Of a stretch of DNA of 64,000 bases, positions 46,052-57,900 are shown piece after piece. The position numbers and the translations under genes are program-made. The notes under the pieces were generated by a model. It saw only the letters and a program-made list of their open reading frames with translations, had not been told where the DNA came from and did no database searches. Every line of letters begins with the position of its first letter. The first letter of the stretch is position 1. The DNA is taken from assembly GCA_029265405.1 (NCBI GenBank), contig JAJUJI010000002.1, positions 124,001 to 188,000 of the forward strand, in the 5' to 3' direction. This stretch comes from Clostridiales bacterium (GTDB lineage Bacteria; Bacillota; Clostridia; Oscillospirales; Oscillospiraceae).

Positions 46052-47442
46052 AACTCCGCGCTGCCCGTAGTCCTCGGGAAGGGTATTACGTCGCGTATGT
46101 TTCCGACGCCTGTCAGATACATTATCAGCCTCTCGAAGCCCAGCCCGAAGCCGGCGTGCTTAGCCCCGCCGTATTTCCGCAGCTCCAGATACCACCAATA
46201 ATTTTCCTTGTCCATTTTCAGCTCGTCCATGCGATTTTCAAGAACGTCGAGCCTTTCCTCGCGCTGGCTGCCGCCTATGATTTCACCTATGCCGGGCGCA
46301 AGCAGATCCATGGCGGCGACTGTTTTCCCGTCGTCGTTAAGGCGCATATAGAAGGCCTTTATTTCCTTGGGATAGTCTATGACAAATACAGGCTTGCCGA
46401 AATGCTTTTCCGTGAGGTATCTTTCGTGCTCGGTTTGCAGGTCGCAGCCCCAGTAGGGCGGATATTGGAATTCCACGCCGCTGTTTTTCAAAATTTCTAT
46501 TGCGCCGGTGTAGGTTACGGAAGCGAAGCTTGAGCTTGCCACAAGCTCGAGCCTGCTTTTGAGGCCGCTGTCCACAAATTCATTGAGGAAGGCTATTTCC
46601 TGCGGGCATTTTTCAAGCACATAGCTTATGGCGAATTTAAGCATTTCCTCGGCAAGGCGCATGTCGTCCGAAAGGTCGGCAAAGGCTATTTCCGGCTCGA
46701 TCATCCAAAATTCGGCGGCATGCCTGGGCGTAAAGGACCTTTCCGCCCTGAAGGTGGGTCCGAAGGTATATACGCTGCCGAAGGCCAGGGCATAGGCCTC
46801 CGCGTTGAGCTGGCCTGAAACCGTAAGGCCCGCTTCCTTGCCGAAGAAATCCAGCGAGTAGTCCACCTCTCCGGACTCGTTTATTGGGGGCTTAGCCGGA
46901 TCCAGCGTCGTTACCCTGAACATTTCGCCAGCGCCCTCGCAGTCGCTGCCCGTTATCAGCGGCGTATGGACATAGACGAAGCCGCGCTCCTGAAAAAAGG
47001 AGTGTATGGCGTAGGCCGCAGCGGAGCGTATGCGGAAAACAGCGGAAAAAAGGTTGGTCCTCGGCCTGAGATGGGCGACAGTCCTTAAAAATTCCACCGA
47101 ATGGCGCTTTTTTTGTAGTGGATATTCCGGAGCGGAGGCTCCCTCGACCCTTATCGAACTTGCCGAAAGCTCAAAGGGCTGCCTTGCGCCCGGCGTCAGT
47201 CTGAAAATTCCTTTCGCCTCAAGGGCGGCCCCTACGTTTTGCCGGGCTATTTCCCTGTAATTGCTTATGGCTCCGTCTTCAAAAACAACCTGTAGGCCCT
47301 TGAAGCAGCTTCCGTCGTTCAGGTCTATGAAGCCGAAGGTTTTCATATCGCGTATGGAGCGCGCCCAGCCGCACACCGTAAGCTCCTTGCCGTCATAATA
47401 AGCCGGGTCGGCATAAAGGCGGCTGATTTGTGTTCTGTTCAT
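46048..47442 (-). CDS. asnS: Asparaginyl-tRNA synthetase
   Basis: 464 residues: OB-fold anticodon domain (about 15-105) and class II core with [15 protein letters not shown] (motif 2) and [15 protein letters not shown] (motif 3). The AsnRS-type insertion and C-terminal PRTTGSAEF (typical PRxxGxxxF) set it apart from AspRS. Convergent and overlapping at the stop with the NSS gene, no terminator between. Confidence 0.96.
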   Translation of the reverse strand: MNRTQISRLYADPAYYDGKELTVCGWARSIRDMKTFGFIDLNDGSCFKGLQVVFEDGAISNYREIARQNVGAALEAKGIFRLTPGARQPFELSASSIRVEGASAPEYPLQKKRHSVEFLRTVAHLRPRTNLFSAVFRIRSAAAYAIHSFFQERGFVYVHTPLITGSDCEGAGEMFRVTTLDPAKPPINESGEVDYSLDFFGKEAGLTVSGQLNAEAYALAFGSVYTFGPTFRAERSFTPRHAAEFWMIEPEIAFADLSDDMRLAEEMLKFAISYVLEKCPQEIAFLNEFVDSGLKSRLELVASSSFASVTYTGAIEILKNSGVEFQYPPYWGCDLQTEHERYLTEKHFGKPVFVIDYPKEIKAFYMRLNDDGKTVAAMDLLAPGIGEIIGGSQREERLDVLENRMDELKMDKENYWWYLELRKYGGAKHAGFGLGFERLIMYLTGVGNIRDVIPFPRTTGSAEF

Positions 47443-47486
47443 GTCAATACTCTTCCGTCCATAAAAGCATTCGTTTACACAGCTCG

Positions 47487-47507
47487 GGCACGGCTTAGTG
47501 CCGTGCC
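47487..47507 (-). promoter_or_regulatory. Hairpin upstream of asnS
   Basis: Perfect 8-bp stem GGCACGGC / GCCGTGCC with loop TTAGT, lying between the coiled-coil gene and asnS. No U-tract on the minus strand, so a weak terminator or leader structure. Confidence 0.45.
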
Positions 47508-47544
47508 TCGCATGCCGCTTTGCAAATTAAGTCTGTCCAAGCCT

Positions 47545-48018
47545 CTATTTGTTTTCGTCCGCTTCCCCGCCGGAGGCTTCGTCTCCGCTTGCCGTTTCCT
47601 CCGTTACTTCTATTTCGACTGTTGTGACCGAGGCATCCGGGCCGGACTCGGAACCGCCGGCGTCGTCGGCGTCATCCGGCACAGGCTGTCCGCTGGCGGC
47701 CAGCTCTTCCTTGAGCCGCTTTATCTGCTCCTGCTTTGCGGCTATGGCTTCGTTTGCCGCGTCGATTTTGATGCAGTATTCGGCCAGCTCCTCCGCCGGC
47801 TGCTCCCTGAAAAGCTCGTAGTATGTCTTGCCTATCTGAAGCTGAGCTTTTTTTATGTTTTCCTTCTCGCTCATTATTTCCGCGTTCAGCCTTGCTATCG
47901 CGGAAAGCTGCTTGGTCTTTTCCGCGGTGCTCTTTGCCAGCTCAACCGACTTTTCCGCCAGCTTTTCAGCCGCCGCGGTTGCCTTTTTCTTCAGTTCGCC
48001 GAAATCAAACTTTGGCAT
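47545..48018 (-). CDS. Coiled-coil protein with acidic tail, unknown function
   Basis: 157 residues from MPKFDFGELKKKATAAAEKL; GGAGG eight bases before ATG. Residues 5-110 are charged heptad-like helix, the last 45 are acidic and Gly/Ser-rich. A shared KFDFGELKKKA-type opening with Clostridia 'zinc ribbon/coiled coil' proteins is likely, but I recognise no named family. Lies between lgt and asnS, 41 bp after lgt. Probably cytoplasmic; no signal peptide. Confidence 0.75.
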   Translation of the reverse strand: MPKFDFGELKKKATAAAEKLAEKSVELAKSTAEKTKQLSAIARLNAEIMSEKENIKKAQLQIGKTYYELFREQPAEELAEYCIKIDAANEAIAAKQEQIKRLKEELAASGQPVPDDADDAGGSESGPDASVTTVEIEVTEETASGDEASGGEADENK

Positions 48019-48041
48019 TTGCAATTCCTCCTTTTATAACT

Positions 48042-48059
48042 GGAAGAGCGGGCTCTTCC
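48042..48059 (-). promoter_or_regulatory. Perfect palindrome after lgt
   Basis: GGAAGAGC-CC-GCTCTTCC (minus strand) ends one base before the lgt stop and 23 bp before the next gene. Without a U-run it may be a processing or stability hairpin. Confidence 0.45.
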
Positions 48060-49148
48060 CTATTCTTTTTTATCGCGGCCCTCCCGGTCGGGCGGTATAT
48101 CGTCGCTGAGCTTGAAATCCACCGGCTCCACAACCGGGCCTTCAGGAACGGTTTCCTCGTCGCTGTCCCTTATGTTTGATCTGTAGGACAAAATCCTTAA
48201 AGCGTCGCTGAGCTCCTCGTCGAATTCCTCGGCCTCGCGCTGCGCCTCGGCTTCGGCCTTTGCCCTGGCCTCCTGCGCCAGCCTTTCTTTCTTCAGCTCG
48301 CGGTTGACCCAAAGGTCGTCGGTGTCCGGATGCCTGAAAACCTTCATGTACAGCAGCGTTCCGCCCGCGGCAAAGAAGGCCAGAAGCCCCAGAAGCTGGG
48401 AAACCCGGAGATTCGAGCCGCCGATGTAAAGGCTGTCGGTTCGAAGCCCTTCGATGAAGCTGCGGCCGAGCCCGTACCAGGCCAGATACATCAGGAATAT
48501 CTCTCCGTCATATTTCCTCTTTTTTGAGTAGAAATGCAGAAGCGCAAAGCCGAGAGCGTTCCAGAGGCTTTCATAAAGGAAGGTGGGGTGGTAATACCAG
48601 GTCCCGTACTGGTTGGTAAGCCCCATTCTCCAGGGAACCGTGGTTTCGACCCCGTAGGCCTCCCTGTTGGTGAAATTTCCCCAGCGGCCTATGGACTGCC
48701 CTATCAGCATGCCCAGAGCTCCCACATCCGCCATCGCCGCCATCTTAACCTTTTTCCAGCGGGAATAGATGTATACGCCAAGTATGCCGCCTATGATGCC
48801 GCCGTAAATGGCAAGCCCTCCGTCTCTAATGGACAAAATCTCCTTCAGGTCGTTTACCCCGTCGAAATAGGGGTTGACGCCCTGGCTGTCGCGGTAAAAA
48901 ACGACGTAGAACAGGCGTGTTAATATCACGGCCAGCGGGACGGTAATTATGAGCATGTCTATTATATTGTCTTCCGTGAGGCCGAAGCGTCTGGAGCGCT
49001 TAAGGCAGTATATGACCGCCAGCAGGAAGCCGAAGGCTATGATGGCCCCGTACCAGTAGAAGCGCCAGCCGAAAATTGTAAAATACGGAGAAAAATCCAG
49101 CTTGAAGCCCTCGCCGAGGATGGGAAAGGTAATAGTCGCGTCGCTCAT
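48060..49148 (-). CDS. lgt: Prolipoprotein diacylglyceryl transferase, extended
   Basis: 362 residues. Seven membrane helices and the Lgt signature GQSIGRWGNFTNREAYG with the essential Arg. Transfers diacylglycerol from phosphatidylglycerol to the lipobox Cys. The last 80 residues (from about 282) are a charged, Ala/Glu-rich, probably cytoplasmic tail absent from typical 270-290 residue Lgt. ATG at 49148 has GAGG eight bases upstream. The coiled-coil gene downstream has a similar acidic tail. Confidence 0.93.
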   Translation of the reverse strand: MSDATITFPILGEGFKLDFSPYFTIFGWRFYWYGAIIAFGFLLAVIYCLKRSRRFGLTEDNIIDMLIITVPLAVILTRLFYVVFYRDSQGVNPYFDGVNDLKEILSIRDGGLAIYGGIIGGILGVYIYSRWKKVKMAAMADVGALGMLIGQSIGRWGNFTNREAYGVETTVPWRMGLTNQYGTWYYHPTFLYESLWNALGFALLHFYSKKRKYDGEIFLMYLAWYGLGRSFIEGLRTDSLYIGGSNLRVSQLLGLLAFFAAGGTLLYMKVFRHPDTDDLWVNRELKKERLAQEARAKAEAEAQREAEEFDEELSDALRILSYRSNIRDSDEETVPEGPVVEPVDFKLSDDIPPDREGRDKKE

Positions 49149-49196
49149 TGGCAAAACCTCTTTTGTATTGGGATCCTTAATATCTCTTATTCCGAA

Positions 49197-50483
49197 TCAA
49201 ACGGCCGGCCGCCCTGAAAGCGGGTTGACTATCGAAACCGAAAGCTTCGGCAGAGCGAAGGCGCTCCGTATGAAGGCGGCGGCGTCCTCTGCCTTTATCT
49301 CATTTATTATATCGAGATATTCAAAGGGCAGGCAGCCGTTGAAATAGCCCTCCGCATGAGTATGGCACAGATTTTCCACGGAATCAAGACCGGCCAGGAA
49401 ATTGCCTATTGCGGTCTTTTTGAGCCTTATGAAAAGCGCTTCTTCCTCGGGCCCTATTTCGAAGCGTTCGGCTGCCTCGGAAAGGCGCTCCACGACCCTC
49501 ATGGGCTCGGCGCACCTGCCGTTGGCTATAGCCACCGCCGATCTGGGGAGCGACATTGTTCCTATGCCGAAGGTCTTGTTTATAAGCCCGGAGGAATACA
49601 TATCCGCGTACAGAGACGAGGCTTCGCCCGCCAGCAGCTCGCAGCCGAGGCCGGCGGCAAAGAGAAGCTTGGTCCATTCTCTTGGGTCCTCCAAAAAAGA
49701 CACCTTGCTGCCGCAGGCAAAAAGCGGCTGGGCCACCTCCATGCTCGCCTCTATCCTGACCCTGTCCGGCAGCGGGCCTTCCTCCTGCCCGTAGTCCCTT
49801 TCCGGCGCCTCGCCCGCGGGGGCCGCAACCTCCTGCTGCGCTATGGCGGCAACCCTATCCGGGTCAATGTCCCCGGAACAGCAGAGCACCATGTTGGACG
49901 GGCTGTAAAAAATTCTATGGCAGTCGTAAAGCGTTTGGGCCGTTATGCGCGAGATGCTTTCCATGGTTCCTATAATCGACTCCCGGGCGGGGTGCGATTT
50001 AAACAGGGCTTTGAAAAGGTTCTGGATGACAACCCTGTTTGGGTTGTTTTCGTTCATCCTTATCTCCTGGCCAATGATGCCCTGCTCCTTTTGAACGCTT
50101 TCCTCCGTAAAGTATGGAGTCGAAACGTAGTCCAGCATGGTCCTGAGGCACTCGTCAAATGCGTCCGTACAGCTGAAGAGATAGCCGGTCATGCCGTAGG
50201 CGGTAAAGGCGTTGGGCCAGGCGCCGCGGGCGGTCATTACGGAGAAGGCATTGTAATCTGGCATGTCGAACATTTTATGCTCAAGGAAATGGGCTATTCC
50301 AGCCGGAGTATCCACCCAGCGCCCGCCAAGCTTGAAGCGCCTGTCGCAGCCGCCGTAGCGGGCGGCGAAGAAGGCGTATTTCATGCTGAAGCCTTTTTTG
50401 GGTATTACAAAAATTTTCAGCCCGTTGTCAAGCTCGCCCTCGAAGAGGGTTTCGTCCAGCTTTTGATAAAAACGCGGCTTCAT
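49197..50483 (-). CDS. M16 zinc peptidase, active subunit (YmfH-like)
   Basis: 428 residues with the inverted zinc motif H65-F-L-E68-H69 and downstream Glu-containing helix (QGIIGQEIRM). M16 peptidases cleave small peptides, often as a pair with an inactive partner. Here the partner gene overlaps it by 4 bp. Together they match YmfF/YmfH of Bacillus; cytoplasmic, no signal peptide. Confidence 0.92.
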   Translation of the reverse strand: MKPRFYQKLDETLFEGELDNGLKIFVIPKKGFSMKYAFFAARYGGCDRRFKLGGRWVDTPAGIAHFLEHKMFDMPDYNAFSVMTARGAWPNAFTAYGMTGYLFSCTDAFDECLRTMLDYVSTPYFTEESVQKEQGIIGQEIRMNENNPNRVVIQNLFKALFKSHPARESIIGTMESISRITAQTLYDCHRIFYSPSNMVLCCSGDIDPDRVAAIAQQEVAAPAGEAPERDYGQEEGPLPDRVRIEASMEVAQPLFACGSKVSFLEDPREWTKLLFAAGLGCELLAGEASSLYADMYSSGLINKTFGIGTMSLPRSAVAIANGRCAEPMRVVERLSEAAERFEIGPEEEALFIRLKKTAIGNFLAGLDSVENLCHTHAEGYFNGCLPFEYLDIINEIKAEDAAAFIRSAFALPKLSVSIVNPLSGRPAV

Positions 50484-51790
50484 ACGCCCGCCTCCTCACC
50501 CTTAAGGAAATAAACCGTATCCAGCCTGACGCTGCGGGCCACCCTGACGACCTTTTCTTTTGTTACCTCCTCGACCAGAGCGGCAAAAACCTCTGGGCCG
50601 TAATCGAGGCCCGAAACCGTCTGCCGCAGCCAGAAGGCGTCAAGATAGACTGCGCTGTCGGAGGCGGACTTCAAATCGGTGAGTATGACCTTTTTGGCCG
50701 TATTCAGCTCCTCGTCCGAAATATCTCCCTTGCGGCAGAGCTCAAGCATATCCAATATAGTTTCAAGCGCTTGCCCGTATTTTGAAAAATCTATGCCCGC
50801 CGAAACCGTCATGACGCCCTTTTGCCTGTCTATTCCCGAATGGACGTCGTAGCAGAGCGACAGGCGCTCCCGTACGTTGAGGAACAGCTTGGAATTGATG
50901 GAGCCGCCGTATATGGCGTTGAAAACCGCCAGGGCGGCGTAGTCCGGGAGCTTATCCCTCATGACCTCGCCCAGCCTGAAGCCCAGCGCAAGATTTCCCT
51001 GCGTTACGCTCATCGTTTCGGACACATATTTCGGCTCGCCGCATTCCGTTATCAGCTCCGTCGCAACATCCGGCCTTTCCGTACCATGCGGCAGCGTCCT
51101 GAAGGCCTTCCTTACGGCGGCGGAAATCCGCTCCTCCTCGGCGCTCCCGCAATAAAACAGCTCAAGCCTGGATTCGGCCAGAACCCTTTTATAATGCCTC
51201 GTAAGCCCTTGGGCGGTGATCCTTTCGGCGCTTTCGGCGCTTCCCAGCAGATAGACGGAGTATTTTTCATTTTTGAACATGTGGCGCTTCATGCGCTCCT
51301 GAGCGTAAGCACCCTTGTTGTTTACAAGGGAATTTATCCTGTCGCAGAGGTTTGCCTTTTCAGAAGCCACATAATCGGAATTGAGCAGGCCGCCCCTGGT
51401 CGCCGGATCCAGGAGCAGCTCGCCGGCGAAAGCTATGACCTCTTCAAGCAGCCTCTCCCCGCCGGGCAGGAACCTGTCGTCGGCAAAGGAAACCGTCAGC
51501 CCGAAGGCCTGAACCTCTCCGAGCTGCCTTATAACGGGGTTTATTTTTGCCCCGTAAAGCTCACCCTCCCGCGCGGCGATTGCCTTCATGTCAGGCAGCG
51601 TTCGGCTGCCCCTGAGAAGCACGCTGGTAATCAGCGCGTTCTGAGCGGCCTCGGCTTCATTTAGCTCCCTCAGAAAAAAAGCGCTGAAATAGCCCGTCTT
51701 GAACTTGCCGGTCCGTATTAGCGAAAGGTTGACGCCGGGCGCAAGCCGGCACCGTTTAATCGCTTCGTTCGTCGCAGCCATATCAGCCAA
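50480..51790 (-). CDS. M16 peptidase-like, inactive subunit (YmfF-like)
   Basis: 436 residues; M16 fold (about 30-220 and 230-420) but no HxxEH zinc motif, so a regulatory or structural partner of the next gene. Start: a TTG at 51790 with GGAGG nine bases upstream is favoured; an ATG at 51781 is three codons inside but 18 bases from that site. The 4-bp ATGA overlap with the active subunit is typical. Confidence 0.85.
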   Translation of the reverse strand: MADMAATNEAIKRCRLAPGVNLSLIRTGKFKTGYFSAFFLRELNEAEAAQNALITSVLLRGSRTLPDMKAIAAREGELYGAKINPVIRQLGEVQAFGLTVSFADDRFLPGGERLLEEVIAFAGELLLDPATRGGLLNSDYVASEKANLCDRINSLVNNKGAYAQERMKRHMFKNEKYSVYLLGSAESAERITAQGLTRHYKRVLAESRLELFYCGSAEEERISAAVRKAFRTLPHGTERPDVATELITECGEPKYVSETMSVTQGNLALGFRLGEVMRDKLPDYAALAVFNAIYGGSINSKLFLNVRERLSLCYDVHSGIDRQKGVMTVSAGIDFSKYGQALETILDMLELCRKGDISDEELNTAKKVILTDLKSASDSAVYLDAFWLRQTVSGLDYGPEVFAALVEEVTKEKVVRVARSVRLDTVYFLKGEEAGV

Positions 51791-51920
51791 ATGACATAAC
51801 CTCCTCTGCTTCCCTTTCCCTGTTTCCGCCGGCCAGTACGTTTTACCGGAACCGACGCGAGCTGATAATACCACAATGCGGACATCTTAACAATACTTTC
51901 CACCGTTAATTAACGCTTTA

Positions 51921-54900
51921 TTAATCGTTTTCTAATTTGACCCTCGCCCCGCCTCCGCTTACGCTTATTTTATGCTTCTTTCCCAAAACGGCATATTCCG
52001 CTTCGAAGCCGTCCCAGGAGGAAGGCAGCTTAGGTTCGACCGTTAATTTGCCGTTTTTGAGCTTGAGCCCGAGCAGCTCTTCCACAACCGCCCTAAGGTA
52101 CCAGCCCGCCGCGCCGGTATACCAGCTCCAGCCTCCGCGTCCGTACAGATACGGGTTTGCATATACGTCAGCGGCGAGCACGAAGGGTTCGGCCTTATAG
52201 CGCTCCGTGTTTTTGTTTTGCGGGAGCAAATCCCTGAGTATTCTCCAGCCGGCCTCAATCTCGCCTGAGCGAAGGCAGGCCATGGCCAGCCATACGGCCG
52301 CGTGGGTATACTGCCCTCCGTTTTCCCTGACCCCCTCCAGATAGGAGCATATATAGCCCGGCCTCGCTCCGCTTCCGAAGGGCGGGTCGAACAGTCTTGC
52401 TATTCCGCCGGAGCAGAGCCTTTCGGCGGCCTTTCTGACGGCAGCCCGGCCCCTGCTCCCGTCGCCCAGTCCCGACAGAACGGAAAAGCTTTGGGCTATC
52501 GAATCGATAGCGCAGGCCTGGTTTCCGTCGGCGCCGACGGGATCGCCGCTTCCATAATAGCCCCGCAGATAATGGCCCCCGTCATAGGCTGCTTCGGCTT
52601 TTGCGGCAAGATGCAGCGCGGCCTCTTTCAGTTCTCGTGCTTTTTCCTGGTCTGCAGGTGCTCTGTCCGAACCAAGGGATAGCGCCTCCGCGAATTCCCT
52701 CATTGCCAGCGCCGCAAACCATGTAAGCCAAACGCTTTCCGCACCCTCGCCCATATTGTCGAAGCCGTCGTTCCAATCGCCGCCGCCAATCAAAAGCTGA
52801 CCATGCTGTCCGAAGCCCCGCTTCAATACAAGCCCTATGGCCCTTAGGCAATGCTCCCTTATATCCGCCATGCCTGTGATTTGCGGGATTTCATACCTGT
52901 CCCGCTCGTCATCGGCGAGGACCGGGGAGGAAAGGAACGCCGCCTTTTCGTCAAGAAGGGTTGTATCGCCGGTCTTGACAACATACTGAGCCGCAGCGTA
53001 GGGAAGCCACAAAAGATCGTCGGAGCAGCGCGTCCTTACGCCCCTGAAGGGCTCGTGCCACCAGTGCTGTACGTCCCCTTCGGCGTATTGGTGCTCCGCC
53101 GCCCTTATTATATGCTTTCTGGCAAGCTCCGGCTGAGAATCGATGAGGGCGCAAACGTCCTGAAGCTGGTCGCGGAAGCCGAAGGCGCCGCCGCTCTGGT
53201 ACATGGAATTGCGCCCCATGAGCCGGCAGGCTATTATTTGGTATGCCGCCCAGCCGTTTATATACGCATCCAGCTCCGGACAGGGGGTGCGGATCTTTAT
53301 AAAGCCGGTCTTTTCCTCCCAATGCCGCCTCGCTTCCTCAAGCTCTCTTTCCGCTTCCTCAAGTGTGGCAGCCGCCGGAGCGTCTTCGGCCGAAAGGACC
53401 AGCACCAGCTCTCGCCCCGCCTCATACTCGGCAGCAATGGCGGGTTTTCCGCCTCTCGCTGCCCCTCCAGTCATAAATTCGAGCTCGTCGGCGTACAGCC
53501 TTGCGGCCCTCGCGCTTGACCACAGGCTCACCTTAAAGCCGTTTTCGGCGCAAACCTCCGGCCTTCCGCCAGGCTCTGTTTTAATCAGCGTGGTTTTTTG
53601 GCCCTCCTCCTCGGAGCCGAGCACGGCCTGCATGAAAAACGATATCTTATCCCCGGGTTTGAAGCCCTGGAGTCTCAAAATAAAATATCTGGCGTCGGCC
53701 TTTGCGGATATGAAGGCCAGCAGGTCGGATTCCGAATCGCCGATTTTGTTGCGCCACCTTGCCCAACCGAAGCCGAACTCCACGCTTCCTCCGAATAGCG
53801 ACACCCTGCGGCCGCCGGTAAGATATTCCAGCCTTTCGGAGCCCACCAGCGCCAGCGGGTCGTTTGTCCATCTGTCGAGCCTGTTTTCGCGCGAATTGCC
53901 AAGCCAGAGGCTGCCCGTACCGGAATCCGCCGCTATAAAGCCCATGCTGCCGTTTGTCAGCATATTGCTCCATACCCAGCGCCCGTATTTGCCCGCGCCT
54001 TCAAATGAAAAAACCCCGCCGGCCTTGAAGCTGAAAAGCCTGTCGCCGGCTTCCCCTTTCCCGACGAAAAAGCCGACTGTCGCCCTTGCGCCCGGCTTGC
54101 CTGAGCCTGAAGGGGCCGCGCAGGCGTCTGAGCCCGCGCCGCCGAGGCCGCCCGCCAAATACAAATCCGCCATGGCTCTAACGGCGTTCAGCTCCGCTTC
54201 AAAGCCGCTTATTATGTGTATCCCCGCTTTTCTGTTAAGACGCCCCTCCAGGTTGAGCTTTTGGACCTGCTCCAAGGCCGCGCTGTACTCTGGCCTGCCG
54301 TACTGCCCGCTCTCGTCTATTATCAGCGCAAGATCCAGCTCAAAACCCAGCCTTGTCAAAAAAGCGTAGCATTTCAGGAGCGCGGCCGTTTTCGCGGGCT
54401 TTTCGTCCTTTCCGATATCAGCGGCCTCCGCAGCAACCAGCGGACAATCCCCCGATATTCCGAAGCGCCAAAGGCTGCTCTTTCCCGCGCCGCCTTCCCT
54501 GTATTTTTCATACCGCTCCTTTCTTTCCGAGGTTTCGTATACAAGGCCAGTCAGCAGCCTGACGGCGCTTTCTATTTCAGAAGCCGTCATCGAATACAGC
54601 GCAGCGGAGTTGAAGAAGTGCTTGTTGTCGTTCTCGCTTTGCTTGAGTATCCTTCCCGCCGCCGCCGCCGCTTCCTCCTCGCCTTCGCCTGCGGCGAGGG
54701 CAAGCTCCAGCTCCTTTTTTTCGCCCGGCCTGAGGTTCAAAGGAATCCTGATAAGCACGCACGGCTCGGCGACAGGCCCGGCGGTGGAGCCGGCGGGCCT
54801 GTCAAGAGCCTCGGGCAGCGTCCTCAAGCCGCCCCGGCCCAGGGCGGCCGCCTTGTCGGTATCATACTGGAAGGCCGTGCCGCAGGCCAGCGCCAGGCTG

Positions 54901-57900
54901 TATGGCTTGTTCATGCCGCCGGCCCTCCTTGATACTATCACGCAACCGTTTTTACGCTTTGTTTCCATTGACAGCCTTATAAACGCAGGATGTGCCGCGT
55001 AGGCCGCCTCGGGCGCCAGTGCGGGCTCGAAATAGCAAGCAACTGCAAGCTCCGCCTCCTCCCCGCCGTTGTTTTTGACATATAAAATCCTTTTTTCGCC
55101 GCACTCGCCGAGCGCGGCAAAGGTGGTAATGCAAAAATCAAGCGTACCCGCCTTGCAATACTGCTTGTGGCAGTTGCCTAAAAATTCAAAGCCGTATTCC
55201 GCCCCGCCCGCAAATTCCGGCGCGGGCTGCAGCGGGATAAGCTCGCCTCCGGATAGCGCGAAAAACAGCAGGCCGTGCTTTTCCGTAAAGCGCCTCGGCT
55301 CGAAAGCGGCAATAAGCCTTCCGCCGCATTTTGAACGGGACGAGCCCAGCTCCGTAAGCAGCACCGAGTAGGTTCCGTTTGACAGCGGGAAGCATAGCGG
55401 CCGTTCCAGGCTGTAGTCCCTGCCGGCCATATTCCAGCCCTCGTTCCTTATCCGTTCCGGCCTCTCCTCGGCCTTGTAGGCAGAGTCAGTTCTTATAAGC
55501 TGTCCCACCGGGCCTTTTTCCTGAAGCAGCTCGGCATAGGCCCTCATTTCCGGGTGCGACATGAAGCGCCTGACCATGATATCGCCGTTTAGCGCGTTGT
55601 TTATCGCCGCAATGCTCATTGCCATATGATGCGTCATGAAGCAGCGCACCCTTTGATAATCAAGGCTTCCGGTTCGGGAAGGAGTAAAATCGACAGCCTC
55701 GTAAAAGCCGTATTTCCCCTCCATGCCCAGCCTTCTTAAACGCTTCAGGTTCCTTACGCAGGCGGGAACGCCCATGCCCAGAGCCAGAAAGGTCGAGTAA
55801 GGCGATATGACTTTGTCCCTGTCCATGCCCCGCTTCAGCGCGGCGCTCTGGACTCCGTGGGCCTTGTAGCTGTAATTCATGCAGGCGTCGTAAGAGTAGA
55901 AGGCGCTTTCCGATATGCCCCAAACGCCGCTTTTTTTATCTCCACCCTTTCTCTGGGCATAGAAGCAGAAAATAAGGCTCTCATGCAGCAGCGAATGCCT
56001 GAACACGGGAAGAAGAAGGCAGGGCATGAAGTATTCGAACATCGTTCCGGTCCAGGAGGCAAGCCCGCAGACACCGCCAGTTTGGGCAAGAATCCTGCCC
56101 AGCCGTCTCCAATGCCTTCGGTCGGCCTCGCCTCTGGCCACGGCGATATAGCTGGCTATCCTGGCCTCGCTTTCCAGCAGGTCATACCAGCAGTCCGGAG
56201 AGCTGCCGCTTTGCGCGTCATAGCCGATGTGCATCAGGCGGCGCTCGCCGTCATAGAGAAAGCCCATATCCATCGCATCGGCAAGCCTTTTTGCCCTTTC
56301 CGCAAGCCTTGCCTCCCCCAGCTCGTTCAAGCCCGCGCTCGCGGCCAGCAGGCAGGCTATCAGGTTGCCGCTGTCCACGGTGGAAATATACTCGGGCTTG
56401 AGTGGCGCCATGGTTTTTATGTCATACCAATTGTAAAGGTGCCCCTTGTATTTTGGGAGCTCCTCGACAGCCTGGAGCATGCTGTCCATAAGCCTCAGGG
56501 CTCTTTTTTTTTCGCAAAGGCCCAGATCAGCGGCGGTAAGCGCCGCCAGCAGGGCAAGGCCTATATTTGTCGGCGAGGTACGTTCGGCGACTATCTCCAC
56601 AGGCTCCTCCTGCATATTGTCCGGCGGCAGCCAGTTCCGCTCCGCGGTAAGATAATTTTCAAAATACCTCCATATGTCCTTCGCGCATCGGAGAAGAAAG
56701 GCCCTGTTTTCAGTACTTATCTTTGTTTGCGTCCCGCGCTCGCGGCTCAGCGCCCAGCCCAGCGCCGGAGCGGCCAGCCATAGGATAAAAAGCGCGGCGG
56801 CGGGAGCTGAGGGCGCGAGAAGCAAGCCGGCCGCCGCCGCGGCGGGACAGGCCAGCATTTTTTTGTAATAATGGGCGACGGTGCGCCTGCGTTTCCCCTC
56901 GCTCTCGGCGGCTGTAACCCATTTAAGCAGATTGCGCTTTGAAATAAGCTGCCTGTACAGCGAGGTCATAATGGCGCTGGCGCTTATATATGCGGCATAC
57001 GGGAGGATGATGGAAAGTATTATAAACTGCATGAAGTCCGAAGCCGCCGCGGTAAACACTGAGGTGCGATAAGTTTTGTTCACGATGTCGGGCTTTTTCA
57101 TCGAGTTTACGATCACCTTGACCGCAAGAGAGAGGGCAGCCGCTGCGGCGGAGGCCGCAAGCTCCCTTCCGCCTAAAACGCAGTATAAAAAAATGGCCAG
57201 AAAGGTCATTACGGGCACAAGGCTTCTCCGCAGGTTGTCGATGATTTTCCATTTTCCCAGCGGAGTCAGCGGATTTTTATCGGCCTTGCCCGCCTCGTCT
57301 TTTATCCTTGGAAACAGCCAGCGGAGGGTTTGCCAGTCCCCTCTTATCCAGCGGTGCTGTCTTTCGTAATAGGAAAGCAGCGACGAGGGAAAGCCGTCGG
57401 TAAGCTCTATGCTGCCCGCGTAGGCGCAGCGCAGGTACTCGCCCTCTATCAGGTCGTGCGAGAGCAGCGTATCGAGCGGAAACCTCCTGTCAAGGCAGGC
57501 GTAGGCCGCCTCCACGGACATGATGCCCTTGCCGGCGAAGCTGCCTTCTCCGAACATGTCCTGATAGACGTCGCTGCCGGCGCTGCCGTATGGATCAAGC
57601 CCGCCCTGTCCGGCAAATATCCTCGTAAAGTCGGAACGGTTTGCCGCGTAAAGATCGACGCCTATTTTTGGCGCGATTATGCCGTTGCCATGCAAAACGC
57701 TCCTTGCTTCCGCATCAATAACCGGCTTGCTCAGGGGATGAGCAATGGTGCCTATAAGCTCGGCTGCGCAGCCGGCGTTCAGGCGGGTATCGCTGTCGAG
57801 GATTATGATATATTTAATATCCCTTACCGCATCATGGTCGCCGCAGAGCGGCTCGACGCCGCTTTTTCCCTGCTTCAGCAGCCTTATTAGCTCCATAACG

